Assembly (NCBI RefSeq): GCF_947494055.1
Contig: NZ_CANLTR010000001.1
Span: 330,522 to 394,521 of the forward strand
From: an uncultured Jannaschia sp.
GTDB lineage: Bacteria; Pseudomonadota; Alphaproteobacteria; Rhodobacterales; Rhodobacteraceae
DNA length: 64,000 bases
Reading direction: 5' to 3'
Part shown: positions 29,055-37,228 of the stretch, one piece after another
How positions within the stretch are numbered: the stretch's first letter is position 1
Layout: each line of letters begins with the position of its first letter
Notes under the pieces: model-generated
What the model was told of the DNA's origin: nothing
The model's input: the letters and a program-made list of their open reading frames with translations, nothing else
Databases searched by the model: none
Translations under genes and position numbers: made by a program

Positions 29055-29096
29055 TGATTGACTGATCAATCAACTCAACGGCCAAGTCAATATTGA
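29055..29096. promoter_or_regulatory. BetI-type operator and second palindrome in the betI/choX divergent promoter
   Basis: TGATTGA, four bases, TCAATCA (29055-29072) is a perfect 7-bp inverted repeat. A second, TCAATATTGA (29087-29096), is a perfect palindrome close to the choX ribosome site (GGGAGA at 29099). The first resembles the half-site pattern of known BetI operators; binding to either is inferred. The AT-rich stretch stands out in GC-rich DNA and probably carries both promoters. Confidence 0.8.
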
Positions 29097-29109
29097 TCGG
29101 GAGATTGAG

Positions 29110-30039
29110 ATGAACCGCATTGTTGCACTCGCCTCGGCGATGGCCGTCACTGTCGGCGTCGCTCACGCGCAGGATTCCTGCGAAGAGATCGTCTTCGCCG
29201 ATGTCGGCTGGACCGACATCACCGCGACCACCGCCGCGACCACGGTCGTGCTGGACGCGCTCGGCTACGAGACCGACATCAAGGTCCTGTCGGTTCCGAT
29301 CACCTATACGTCGATGGCCGAGGGCGACGTGGACGTGTTCCTCGGGAACTGGATGCCCACGATGGAGGCCGACATCACGCCCTATCGCGAGGCCGGGACC
29401 GTCGAGACGGTGCGTGCCAATCTGGAGGGCGCCAAATACACGCTCGCCGTCAACGCGCCGGCACAGGACCTCGGGATCGCGTCCTTCGGCGACATCGTCA
29501 GCCAGGCCGAGGCGCTCGACGGCAAGATCTACGGCATCGAGCCGGGCAACGACGGCAACCGCCTGATCCAGTCGATGATCGACGACGACGCGTTCGGCCT
29601 TTCTGATTTCGAGATCGTCGAGAGTTCGGAGCAGGGAATGCTGGCGCAGGTCGCGCGCCTGACGGAGCGCGACGAGCCGATCGTGTTCCTCGGCTGGGAG
29701 CCGCATCCGATGAACGCCAATTTCGAGCTGACCTACCTGCAGGGCGGCGATGAATATTTCGGCCCCGATCTGGGCGGCGCGACGGTCTACACGAACACAC
29801 GCGCGGGCTATGTCGAGGAATGCCCGAATGTCGGCCGCCTGCTCGGGAACCTGAGCTTCTCGCTCGCCATGGAGAACGAGATCATGGGGGCCATCCTGAA
29901 CGACGGCGAAGACCCGCAGGACGCGGCGACCGCCTGGCTCGCGGCGCATCAGGACGTGCTGGGCGGCTGGCTCGAAGGCGTCACCACGATCGACGGCGAG
30001 GACGCGATGGCGGCCGTCACCTCCGCCCTCGGGAATTGA
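29110..30039 (+). CDS. choX: Periplasmic choline-binding protein of an ABC importer
   Basis: 309 residues from ATG 29110, with GGGAGA upstream. The signal peptide is 1-20 (ends VAHA). The choline aromatic box is visible: W34 (DVGWTD), W81 (GNWMP), Y110 (AKYTL) and W196 (LGWEP). These have the same spacing as W43, W90, Y119 and W205 of Sinorhizobium ChoX, as I recall them. It is divergent from betI across the BetI operator. Its membrane and ATPase partners begin 760 bases further on, beyond an inverted GST gene. Confidence 0.94.
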   Translation: MNRIVALASAMAVTVGVAHAQDSCEEIVFADVGWTDITATTAATTVVLDALGYETDIKVLSVPITYTSMAEGDVDVFLGNWMPTMEADITPYREAGTVETVRANLEGAKYTLAVNAPAQDLGIASFGDIVSQAEALDGKIYGIEPGNDGNRLIQSMIDDDAFGLSDFEIVESSEQGMLAQVARLTERDEPIVFLGWEPHPMNANFELTYLQGGDEYFGPDLGGATVYTNTRAGYVEECPNVGRLLGNLSFSLAMENEIMGAILNDGEDPQDAATAWLAAHQDVLGGWLEGVTTIDGEDAMAAVTSALGN

Positions 30040-30066
30040 TCGTCTCGCTCCGAGCGACATACCGAC

Positions 30067-30091
30067 GGCGCGCGCGACCCTTGCGCGCGCC
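30067..30091. terminator. GC-rich hairpin between choX and the GST gene
   Basis: GGCGCGCGC, a seven-base loop, GCGCGCGCC: a perfect 9-bp stem in the 68-base space between converging genes. No T-run follows, so Rho-independent termination is not certain; the position supports a bidirectional end. Confidence 0.55.
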
Positions 30092-30107
30092 ACGATTTCC
30101 GGCGGAC

Positions 30108-30725
30108 CTACCCTGCTTGGGCGGGCAGCAACGCGTCGTCGAGCTCGGCGGCGCGGATGGCCGCGGGACGGGCCGCGTTCCGTTCGACGACCGCCTCGAA
30201 GGCCGGCCGTCGCTCGATCGTGCCGAACCGCATCCCCCAGGCGAGATGCGCGCCCACATAGAGGTCGGCCGCGGTGAAGGCCGAGCCGACCAGATGCTCG
30301 CTCTGCGTCAAGGCGGCGTCCAACGTGTCGAGCGTCCGGCCGAGCGTGCCGTAGCCGACCATCCCCTCCCGGTCCGGCGTCACCTCGACACCGAGCGCGC
30401 GGTTGGTCGCCGCCGCTTCCAGCGGCCCGGCCGCGAAGAACAGCCAGCGATAATAGTCGCCGCGCAGCGCGCTATCCAGGGGCGGGGCCAGTCCGGCATA
30501 GGCGAAGGCATCCGCAAGATACGCGCAGATCGCCGCCGTCTCCGTCACGACAGTGCTGCGATGGACGAGCGTCGGAACCTTGCCCATCGGGTTGATGTCG
30601 CCCAGCGCGCTCTTGCTTTCGAAATCGACGATCACGGTCTCGTAATCCGTGCCGACCTCCTCCAGCATCCAGCGCGCCGTCCGTCCGCGCGACATCGGGT
30701 TCGTGTAGAGGATCGGAGCGGACAT
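30108..30725 (-). CDS. Glutathione S-transferase family protein
   Basis: 205 residues from ATG 30725 (MSAPILYTNPMSRGRTARWM). The N-terminal thioredoxin-fold half has the glutathione-site block GKVPTLVHRSTVVTETAAIC (the VPTL cis-Pro and the ETAAI Glu-Thr). The C-terminal helical half contains the N-capping block FTAADLYVGAHL. The Ser12 in MSRGR is the candidate catalytic residue. The gene is inverted between choX and choW. Its substrate is unknown. Confidence 0.88.
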   Translation of the reverse strand: MSAPILYTNPMSRGRTARWMLEEVGTDYETVIVDFESKSALGDINPMGKVPTLVHRSTVVTETAAICAYLADAFAYAGLAPPLDSALRGDYYRWLFFAAGPLEAAATNRALGVEVTPDREGMVGYGTLGRTLDTLDAALTQSEHLVGSAFTAADLYVGAHLAWGMRFGTIERRPAFEAVVERNAARPAAIRAAELDDALLPAQAG

Positions 30726-30802
30726 GGCGGACCTTCCGTGGTTGCGTGGCGAAACGCTGACACGATTCGTGCGTTGGCAGAACGAAAAAGGGCGGGCCGC
30801 GC

Positions 30803-31636
30803 GTGGAATGGCTGACCGACAACAAGATCCCGCTCGGCGACTGGGCTGCCGACGCCTTCGACTGGCTGCAGGATGTGGGTCAGCCGTTCTTCGACGGGTT
30901 GGCAACGGTGATGGAGGCGATGATCGAGGCGATCCTGTGGGTCCTCCAGACGCCACATCCGCTCATCGTCGTCGCGGCCTTCGCGGCGCTGACCTGGGCA
31001 CTGCAACGCTCGTGGAAGGTGACGCTGTTCGTGGTGCTCGGCTTCCTCTTCGTCCTGAACCAGGATTACTGGGAGGAGACGACGGAAAGCCTGACGCTCG
31101 TCCTGTCGGCCTGCGTGGTCTGCATGAGTGTCGGCGTGCCCATCGGTATCGCGGCAGCGCACCGGCCGCGCCTCTACGCCTGGATGCGCCCGGTGCTCGA
31201 TCTGATGCAGACCCTGCCGACCTTCGTCTACCTGATCCCCGCCATCGTGTTCTTCGGCATCGGCATGGTGCCGGGCCTGATCGCCACCGTGATCTTCGTG
31301 CTTCCCGCGCCGATCCGGCTCACGCATCTGGGCATTTCCAACACGCCCCCCGCGCTGACCGAGGCGGCGGAAGCGTTCGGCGCCACGCCGCGCCAGACGT
31401 TGTGGAAGGTGGAGCTGCCCTACGCCCTGCCGCAGATCATGACCGGGTTGAACCAGACGATCATGCTGTCCCTGTCGATGGTGGTGATCGCCGCGCTGGT
31501 GGGGGCGGACGGGCTCGGCGTGCCGGTGGTGCGCGCGCTCAACCAGGTGAACACGTCCCTCGGATTCGAGAGCGGCTTCGTCATCGTCGTCGTCGCGATC
31601 ATGCTGGACCGGATGCTGCGAATGGAGCGGAAATGA
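30803..31636 (+). CDS. choW: Choline ABC transporter permease
   Basis: 277 residues from a GTG at 30803 (MEWLTDNKIPLGDWAADAFD). About six to seven hydrophobic helices. The ProW/ChoW-type permease motif EAAEAFGATPRQTLWKVELP (cytoplasmic loop that contacts the ATPase) is clear, followed by GLNQTIMLSLSMVVIAALVG. Its stop overlaps the next start (ATGA at 31633). No ATG start is in frame nearby; the GTG choice is from length and the typical MEWL beginning. Confidence 0.92.
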   Translation: MEWLTDNKIPLGDWAADAFDWLQDVGQPFFDGLATVMEAMIEAILWVLQTPHPLIVVAAFAALTWALQRSWKVTLFVVLGFLFVLNQDYWEETTESLTLVLSACVVCMSVGVPIGIAAAHRPRLYAWMRPVLDLMQTLPTFVYLIPAIVFFGIGMVPGLIATVIFVLPAPIRLTHLGISNTPPALTEAAEAFGATPRQTLWKVELPYALPQIMTGLNQTIMLSLSMVVIAALVGADGLGVPVVRALNQVNTSLGFESGFVIVVVAIMLDRMLRMERK

Positions 31637-32055
31637 CCGAGACACGTGAAGCCGCCTGTCATTGCGGGGCCGTCCGCCTCCGCGTCACCCTCGTCCACGG
31701 GCTGCACACCGCCCGCCGCTGCGATTGCAGCTTCTGCACGATGCGCGGTGCCGTGACCGTCACGGCGACCGGGGACGGGATAGAGGTCGTCGCGGGCGAG
31801 GACGCGCTGACGCTCTACCGGTTCAACACGAACACGGCGCAGCATTACTTCTGCCGCCATTGCGGCATCTACACCCACCACCGCCGCCGCTCCGACCCGA
31901 ACGAATACGGCGTCAACATCGCCTGCATCGAAGGCGTCTCGCCCTTCGACCTGCCCCTCGTGGTCGTCAATGACGGTCAGGCGCATCCGAGCGACGTCGG
32001 CGCCTCGCGCGTCGCGGGCGTCCTGACCTACACGCGCCAGGACACGCCCGAGTGA
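31633..32055 (+). CDS. GFA-fold protein inside the choline transport operon
   Basis: 140 residues from ATG 31633. Zinc cysteines: ACHCGAVRL, RRCDCSFCTMRG and FCRHCGIYTHHRR, so a complete GFA site. It overlaps choW upstream and choV downstream by four bases each (ATGA and GTGA), so it is translationally tied to the transporter subunits. GFA folds bind glutathione or formaldehyde adducts in a few studied cases. Why it sits here is not known; one guess is handling formaldehyde released when methyl groups of betaine are oxidised. Confidence 0.9.
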   Translation: MTETREAACHCGAVRLRVTLVHGLHTARRCDCSFCTMRGAVTVTATGDGIEVVAGEDALTLYRFNTNTAQHYFCRHCGIYTHHRRRSDPNEYGVNIACIEGVSPFDLPLVVVNDGQAHPSDVGASRVAGVLTYTRQDTPE

Positions 32056-33068
32056 GCCGCCCGGCCGTCGAGTTCGATCGCGTCTCCATCGTCTTCGGCG
32101 ACCGGCCGGAGCGTGCCCTGCCACCCATGGATGCGGGCCGGACCCGCGCCGAGGTGCAGGCGGAGACGGATCAGGTGCTCGGCGTCCACGATTGCTCCCT
32201 CACCGTCGCCGAGGGGGAGATCGTCGTGCTGATGGGCCTGTCGGGGTCGGGGAAATCGACGCTGTTGCGCGCGGTGAACGGGCTGAACCCGGTCGTGCGC
32301 GGCGAGGTGCGGATCGACGACGGCGGCCGGATGGCCTCTGTCACGCAGGCCCGCCCGCGCGAGTTGCGTCGCCTGCGGCAGGAGCGCGTCGCGATGGTGT
32401 TCCAGCAATTCGGCCTCCTGCCGTGGCGGCGCGTGCGGGAGAATGTCGGCCTCGGGCTCGAACTCGCCGGCCGGTCGGCGGCGGAGCGGCGCGAGATCGT
32501 GGACCGGCAGCTCGAACTGGTGGGGCTGACGGAATGGGCCGATCGCAAGGTGGGTGAGCTTTCCGGCGGGATGCAGCAGCGCGTCGGCCTCGCCCGCGCC
32601 TTCGCGACCGAGGCGCCGATCCTTCTGATGGACGAGCCGTTCAGCGCGCTCGACCCCCTGATCCGGACACGTCTGCAGGACGAGCTGCTGGAGCTGCAAT
32701 CACGGCTCCGGCGGACCATCGTCTTCGTGAGCCACGATCTCGACGAAGCGTTCAAGCTGGGCCAGCGAATCGCAATCCTCGAAGGCGGCCGGATCATCCA
32801 GTGCGGCACGCCCGCCGAGATCTTCACCCGGCCCGCGAACGCGTACGTGGCCGATTTCGTGGCGCACATGAACCCGCTCGGTGTGCTGACCGCCGCGGAT
32901 GCAGCGACGCCCGGCGAGTGTGCCGGACCGGCGATCCCGGCGGAGATGCCCGTCCGCGAGCTCATCGAGCTCTGCGCCGGCCGCGACGGCCCGATCCCGG
33001 TCGAGCGCGACGGCCAGCCGATCGGTATCGTCGACCGGCAGAGCCTGCTCGCCCGGCTGGCGCGCTGA
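32052..33068 (+). CDS. choV: Choline ABC transporter ATP-binding protein
   Basis: 338 residues from a GTG at 32052 that overlaps the GFA stop. Walker A GLSGSGKSTLL (about 62-72), Q-loop VFQQFGLLPWR, signature ELSGGMQQRVGLARA, Walker B ILLMDEPFSALDP, and the H-loop SHDLDEAFK. The C-terminal 60 residues resemble a degraded CBS module (PVERDGQPIGIVDRQSLLARL). This is the OpuA/ChoV layout. It energises choline import by ChoW with ChoX. Confidence 0.94.
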   Translation: MSRPAVEFDRVSIVFGDRPERALPPMDAGRTRAEVQAETDQVLGVHDCSLTVAEGEIVVLMGLSGSGKSTLLRAVNGLNPVVRGEVRIDDGGRMASVTQARPRELRRLRQERVAMVFQQFGLLPWRRVRENVGLGLELAGRSAAERREIVDRQLELVGLTEWADRKVGELSGGMQQRVGLARAFATEAPILLMDEPFSALDPLIRTRLQDELLELQSRLRRTIVFVSHDLDEAFKLGQRIAILEGGRIIQCGTPAEIFTRPANAYVADFVAHMNPLGVLTAADAATPGECAGPAIPAEMPVRELIELCAGRDGPIPVERDGQPIGIVDRQSLLARLAR

Positions 33069-33114
33069 ACCGTTCGAGGCATCAGGCAATACAGGGCAAT
33101 AGCAGGAGAACGTC

Positions 33115-33134
33115 AGCCCCCCTTGGTGGGGGCT
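33115..33134. terminator. Hairpin between choV and rmlA
   Basis: AGCCCCC, loop CTTGGT, GGGGGCT: a perfect 7-bp stem in the gap between two converging genes. There is no T-run beyond TTC. A bidirectional terminator is the likely role. Confidence 0.6.
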
Positions 33135-33200
33135 TCACGGCGTGATGTCGGGCGGCCCAAAGATCGAAAACCGCCGCTCCGTTGCCGTTCGGCCCGCCGC

Positions 33201-34076
33201 CTACGCGCCGGCGATGCGGCGCAGGTAGGTGCCGTAGCGGTTCTTGGCGTAGCGGTCGGCCTGCGCCAGCAGGTCGTCGCGTGTGATCCAGCCCGCGTCG
33301 AAGGCGATCTCCTCCAGACAGCCGGTCTGCAACCCCTGCCGCCGCTCCAGCGTCCGCACGAAGTTGCCGGCATCCAGAAGGCTCTCGTGCGTACCGGTGT
33401 CGAGCCAGGCATAGCCCCGCCCCATCCGCTCCACCGACAGCGCGCCGTCGTCGAGATACATCTGCAGAAGCGACGTGATCTCCAGTTCGCCGCGCGCCGA
33501 CGGCTCGATCCCCTCCGCCCGGTCGGGCGCGGTCCCGTCGAGGAAGTAAAGCCCCGTGACCGCATAGTTCGACGGCGGCACCTCGGGCTTCTCGACGATC
33601 GCCTTCGCCTGACCCGAAGAGTCGAAATCGACCACGCCGTAACGCTCGGGATCCGCGACCTGATAGCCGAAGACGCAACCGCCCGCGGTCCGCGCATCCG
33701 CCGCCCGCAGGATCTCGGGCAGGCCGTGACCGAAGAACACGTTGTCGCCCAGCACCATCGCCGAAGGCGCGCCGTCGAGGAATTCGCGGGCGAGCAGGTA
33801 GGCCTGCGCCAGACCGTCGGGCGAGGGCTGCTCGATATAGGTAAGCGAGATGCCCCAGAGGCTGCCGTCGCCCAGCGTGCGCTGGAACTGCTCGCGGTCC
33901 TGCGGGGTGGTGATCATCGCGATCTCGCGGATGCCCGCCAGCATCAGCACCGAGATCGGATAGTAGATCATCGGCTTGTCGTAGATCGGCAGAAGCTGCT
34001 TCGAGACCCCCGCCGTGATCGGATAGAGCCGGGTGCCGGAGCCGCCGGCAAGGATGATGCCCTTGCGCTTCGTCAT
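33201..34076 (-). CDS. rmlA: Glucose-1-phosphate thymidylyltransferase
   Basis: Makes dTDP-glucose, the first step to dTDP-rhamnose and other deoxysugars. 291 residues from ATG 34076. Nucleotide-binding loop [16 protein letters not shown] (6-21), [15 protein letters not shown], and the metal/sugar segments [11 protein letters not shown] and [17 protein letters not shown]. The rmlB/C/D partners are not in the window. It starts the minus-strand polysaccharide group, 125 bases upstream of the exporter ATPase stop. Confidence 0.94.
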   Translation of the reverse strand: MTKRKGIILAGGSGTRLYPITAGVSKQLLPIYDKPMIYYPISVLMLAGIREIAMITTPQDREQFQRTLGDGSLWGISLTYIEQPSPDGLAQAYLLAREFLDGAPSAMVLGDNVFFGHGLPEILRAADARTAGGCVFGYQVADPERYGVVDFDSSGQAKAIVEKPEVPPSNYAVTGLYFLDGTAPDRAEGIEPSARGELEITSLLQMYLDDGALSVERMGRGYAWLDTGTHESLLDAGNFVRTLERRQGLQTGCLEEIAFDAGWITRDDLLAQADRYAKNRYGTYLRRIAGA

Positions 34077-34163
34077 GTCGTCCTCGTGTCGGTTGGCCGG
34101 ACGGATAGAGGGATGGGGGCGGAGCGGCAAGCGAAGCGGCGAAACATGGTTTCCCCGCGGCCG

Positions 34164-34823
34164 CTATTCCTCGCCCATCAGCGCCTTGTGCCGCGCCACG
34201 CCCTCGTCGAGGTCGTTGTAATATTCGAGCCGGCCCTGGTGCAGGACGAGGGCCGCGTCGCAGTAATCCTTCACCTTGCGCGTCTGGTGGCTGACCATGA
34301 TCGCGCTGGCGTTGCGGATCCGCTCGCGAAAGACCGCCTTCGACTTGCGGTTGAAGCTCGCATCGCCCACGGCCGTGGTCTCGTCCACGAGGTAGGTGTC
34401 GAACTGGATGCCCATGGAGAGCCCGAAGCTCAGCCGTGCCTTCATACCGGAGGAATAGGTCCGCACCGGCGCGTCGAACTGCGCACCGAGCTCGGAGAAG
34501 TCGAGGACGAAGCGCAGAAGGCTCGCCGTGTCGACGCCGTAGACGCGCGCCACGAAGATGGTGTTCTGGGCGCCGGTCATGTCGCTGTTGAACGACCCGC
34601 TGAAGCCGACGGGCCAGGACACGGCGCCGTCGGTCACGACGCGCCCGGTATCGGGCTGCTGCACCCCGGCGATGATCTCGAGGAGCGTCGTCTTGCCTGC
34701 CCCGTTCCCGCCCAGGAGCGCGAGGGACCGTCCCTCCGGCAGCGTGAGGTTCAGGTTCGAGATGATCGTGCGCCGGACGCCCCTGTACCAGAAGCTTTTC
34801 GACAGGTTCTCGAGCCGAAGCAT
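34164..34823 (-). CDS. Capsule-type polysaccharide exporter ATPase (KpsT-like)
   Basis: 219 residues from ATG 34823. Walker A LLGGNGAGKTTLLEII (about 38-53). The signature is the divergent TYSSGMKARLSFGLSMGIQFD seen in ABC-2 polysaccharide exporters (KpsT/Wzt), then TYLVDETTAVGD (Walker B) and VSHQTRKVKDYC. Works with a KpsM-like permease to export glycan across the inner membrane. The KpsE-like gene ends 10 bases upstream; the KpsM-like permease is divergent at 36401. Confidence 0.9.
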   Translation of the reverse strand: MLRLENLSKSFWYRGVRRTIISNLNLTLPEGRSLALLGGNGAGKTTLLEIIAGVQQPDTGRVVTDGAVSWPVGFSGSFNSDMTGAQNTIFVARVYGVDTASLLRFVLDFSELGAQFDAPVRTYSSGMKARLSFGLSMGIQFDTYLVDETTAVGDASFNRKSKAVFRERIRNASAIMVSHQTRKVKDYCDAALVLHQGRLEYYNDLDEGVARHKALMGEE

Positions 34824-34833
34824 CGCGGCGCCC

Positions 34834-36303
34834 TCAGCGGCTGTCCCGGACCGAATAGTAGATCAGCACGAGGATCGACCAGCCGAGGATCAGGAACATC
34901 GCCGACAGCGCGAGCAGGACGCCGCGCCGGGGATATTCGGGGGATTGTGGCCGGGTCGGGCTGATATAGGTCGCGAGGTAGCGCGTCTGCCGACTGGCAT
35001 TCGTCCGCGAGATATCGAGCGCGCTAAGCGCGGCGCGGTAGCTCTCCTCGGCGAATTCCCGGTCCACCACGAGGCCCTCGTATTCCGCGAGGAGCGTCGG
35101 GTAGTCGTCGCCGTCGATATCGTCCTGCCCGGCGGCGACGGCAGCCCGTTCCGCGGCGATACGCTCGCGGATGACGGCGATCTGACGCTCGGACTGCTCG
35201 ACGCGCGGATCGGAGGCGCTGGTCCGGTCCCGCAGGATGTCGAGATCGACCAGCGCCTGCGCGAGCTGCGCCTGCAACGTGTTCACGACGGCCATGCGTC
35301 CGGCGAGGTCGGTCTCCGGATCGACGATCTGCGTGCGGGTGCGGAACAGGGTGAGCGCCTCGCGCGCCTCCTTCAGACGCGCCAGCGCCTCGTCGAGATC
35401 CTGGCGGGCGAACCGGCTCGCATCCTCCCGGGCCGTCGCGTTGAGGTCGTTCACGAGGCTCTGGCTCTCGCGCAGGATGGCCTGACCGATCTCGACCGCC
35501 TTGTCCGGGTCGAAGGCAAGAACGCGGAGCTCCACCTGTCCGCTTGTCTGATCGTAGGAGACGCGGACGATTCGCGACCAGAACCACAGCAATTCCTCGA
35601 TCGTCGGGTCCGGCCAGATCGAGAAGACCGGGTCATCCGCCCAGTATTGCGAATAATGCTCGGTCAGGCCGACCTCGGCCTCGATGGCCATCACCATCGC
35701 CTGCGACTGGATGTATTCGTAGAGGATGCCCGCATCCGAGCCGGCGGACCCGCTGGAGAGCTGCGCGGCGAATCCCGTCAGCAACTCTGTCGCGGCGCCC
35801 CCCTCCTCCTGTCTGACGGTGAACCCGGCCGTGGAGGCGTATTGATCGCGCGCCGTCGTCCAGAGATACGCGCCGACGAGCGCGGTCGGCACCAGGACGA
35901 TCATGACGAAGCTCAGAAGCACGCCCCAGTGCCGGCGCCGCATTCGCGCGGGCGCTCCCATCGGTGCGACCTCGACAACCCTGGCGTCATCGGCCTTGCC
36001 CTTCTTGCCGGCGCGATTCCCCTTTTTCTTGCCGCCCTTCTTGCGCTTGCCGTCCGTCTCCCCATCCGGGTCGTCGGCGTTGTCCGTGCGCTCGGATTCC
36101 CGCTCTGCACGCCGCGCGGCGCGTCGCTCCTCGCGCGCGTCATTTACGTCTTCCTCGCGCCCGATATCCCGCTCCGCCCGTCTTGCAGAGCGACGTTCCT
36201 CACGTTCCTCGTCGGAGAGCGAGCGGCGTCGCGCGACGCCCGACGCGAACGTGATCGGGGACACGTTCTTCGGTTCGGAGGCAGGGCGGTCGCGGTCTGT
36301 CAT
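34834..36303 (-). CDS. KpsE/Wzz-like capsule export protein with a charged N-terminal extension
   Basis: 489 residues from ATG 36303. The first 120 residues are cytosolic and highly charged (RREE, RRAE and KK repeats such as REERRSARRAERDIG, then a lysine tract KRKKGGKKKGNRAGKKGK). A membrane helix lies about 125-150 (VLLSFVMIVLVPTALVGAYL). A long periplasmic part (150-450) with coiled-coil character follows, and the second helix VLLALSAMFLILGWSILVLI is near the C-terminus. The KpsE family spans the periplasm in capsule export. The charged extension is longer than is usual for the family as I know it. Confidence 0.88.
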   Translation of the reverse strand: MTDRDRPASEPKNVSPITFASGVARRRSLSDEEREERRSARRAERDIGREEDVNDAREERRAARRAERESERTDNADDPDGETDGKRKKGGKKKGNRAGKKGKADDARVVEVAPMGAPARMRRRHWGVLLSFVMIVLVPTALVGAYLWTTARDQYASTAGFTVRQEEGGAATELLTGFAAQLSSGSAGSDAGILYEYIQSQAMVMAIEAEVGLTEHYSQYWADDPVFSIWPDPTIEELLWFWSRIVRVSYDQTSGQVELRVLAFDPDKAVEIGQAILRESQSLVNDLNATAREDASRFARQDLDEALARLKEAREALTLFRTRTQIVDPETDLAGRMAVVNTLQAQLAQALVDLDILRDRTSASDPRVEQSERQIAVIRERIAAERAAVAAGQDDIDGDDYPTLLAEYEGLVVDREFAEESYRAALSALDISRTNASRQTRYLATYISPTRPQSPEYPRRGVLLALSAMFLILGWSILVLIYYSVRDSR

Positions 36304-36400
36304 GGAGGTGATGGTCCGCCGGATGGCGCCGACCGGCTCGGGCGCACGATTGAAGTTCGTCCGGTTTTCTTAAATAGCTGCGTCCGGAAATACCAGAACG

Positions 36401-37228
36401 ATGGCATCCATGGTCGACGCAACCTCCATTCCCCCGGCTCTCGCGCCCCGGAAGCGCCTGCGGCAGGACGGCAGCCGCCTGCGGTCGATCGCGGCGCTCG
36501 TGCTGCGGGAGATGCAGTCGCGCTACGGACGCTCGCCCGGCGGCTATGTCTGGGCGATTCTCGAGCCGCTCGGAATGATCACCCTCCTGGCCTTCGGGTT
36601 CTCGCTCCTGCTGCGGCGGCCGTCCCTCGGCGACAGCTTCCTGCTGTTCTACGCGACCGGATACCTGCCGTTCCAGCTCTACGGTCGCCTGCAGCAGATG
36701 GTCTCGCAGGCCCTGAAATACTCGCGCAGCCTCCTCGTCTATCCGGTCGTGAAATGGTTCGACGCCATCGTCGCGCGGGTTCTGCTGCATTCGCTGACGG
36801 GCTTGCTCGTTGCCACCCTGCTCCTGACGGGGATCGTCGTGATCCTGGAACTCGACGTCCATGTCGACGTGGTGCCCGTCCTGATCGCCTTCGCGATCGC
36901 GATCGGGATCGGGTCCGGCATCGGCATGACGAACGCCGTCCTGCTGTCCTACTTCCCGATCTGGCGGACGATCTGGACCATTGCCACGCGACCCCTGATG
37001 CTCGCGTCGGGGGTGCTCTACATCTACGAGGACCTGCCGCAGATCGCGCGGGACATTCTGTGGTACAACCCCCTCCTGCACATGACGGCGGTGGCGCGGA
37101 GCGGGTTCTTCCCGACCTACGATCCGCAATTTGTCTCGCCGGCCTATGTCGGAGGGTTCGCGTTCGTCGTCCTGTTCCTCGGCCTGCTCCTGATGCGGCG
37201 CTTCAACGGCCGGGTCCAGACCCGCTGA
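36401..37228 (+). CDS. Polysaccharide ABC exporter permease (KpsM-like)
   Basis: 275 residues from ATG 36401; an ATG at 36410 is also possible. An ABC-2 permease with six hydrophobic helices, beginning LVLREMQSRYGRSPGGYVWA, which is a KpsM/Wzm hallmark (the cytosolic coupling helix), and LLHMTAVARSGFFPTYD near the end. Divergent from the KpsE/KpsT pair with 97 bases between starts, so one shared control region may drive both. Its 3' end overlaps the convergent glycosyltransferase gene by 26 bases. Confidence 0.9.
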   Translation: MASMVDATSIPPALAPRKRLRQDGSRLRSIAALVLREMQSRYGRSPGGYVWAILEPLGMITLLAFGFSLLLRRPSLGDSFLLFYATGYLPFQLYGRLQQMVSQALKYSRSLLVYPVVKWFDAIVARVLLHSLTGLLVATLLLTGIVVILELDVHVDVVPVLIAFAIAIGIGSGIGMTNAVLLSYFPIWRTIWTIATRPLMLASGVLYIYEDLPQIARDILWYNPLLHMTAVARSGFFPTYDPQFVSPAYVGGFAFVVLFLGLLLMRRFNGRVQTR

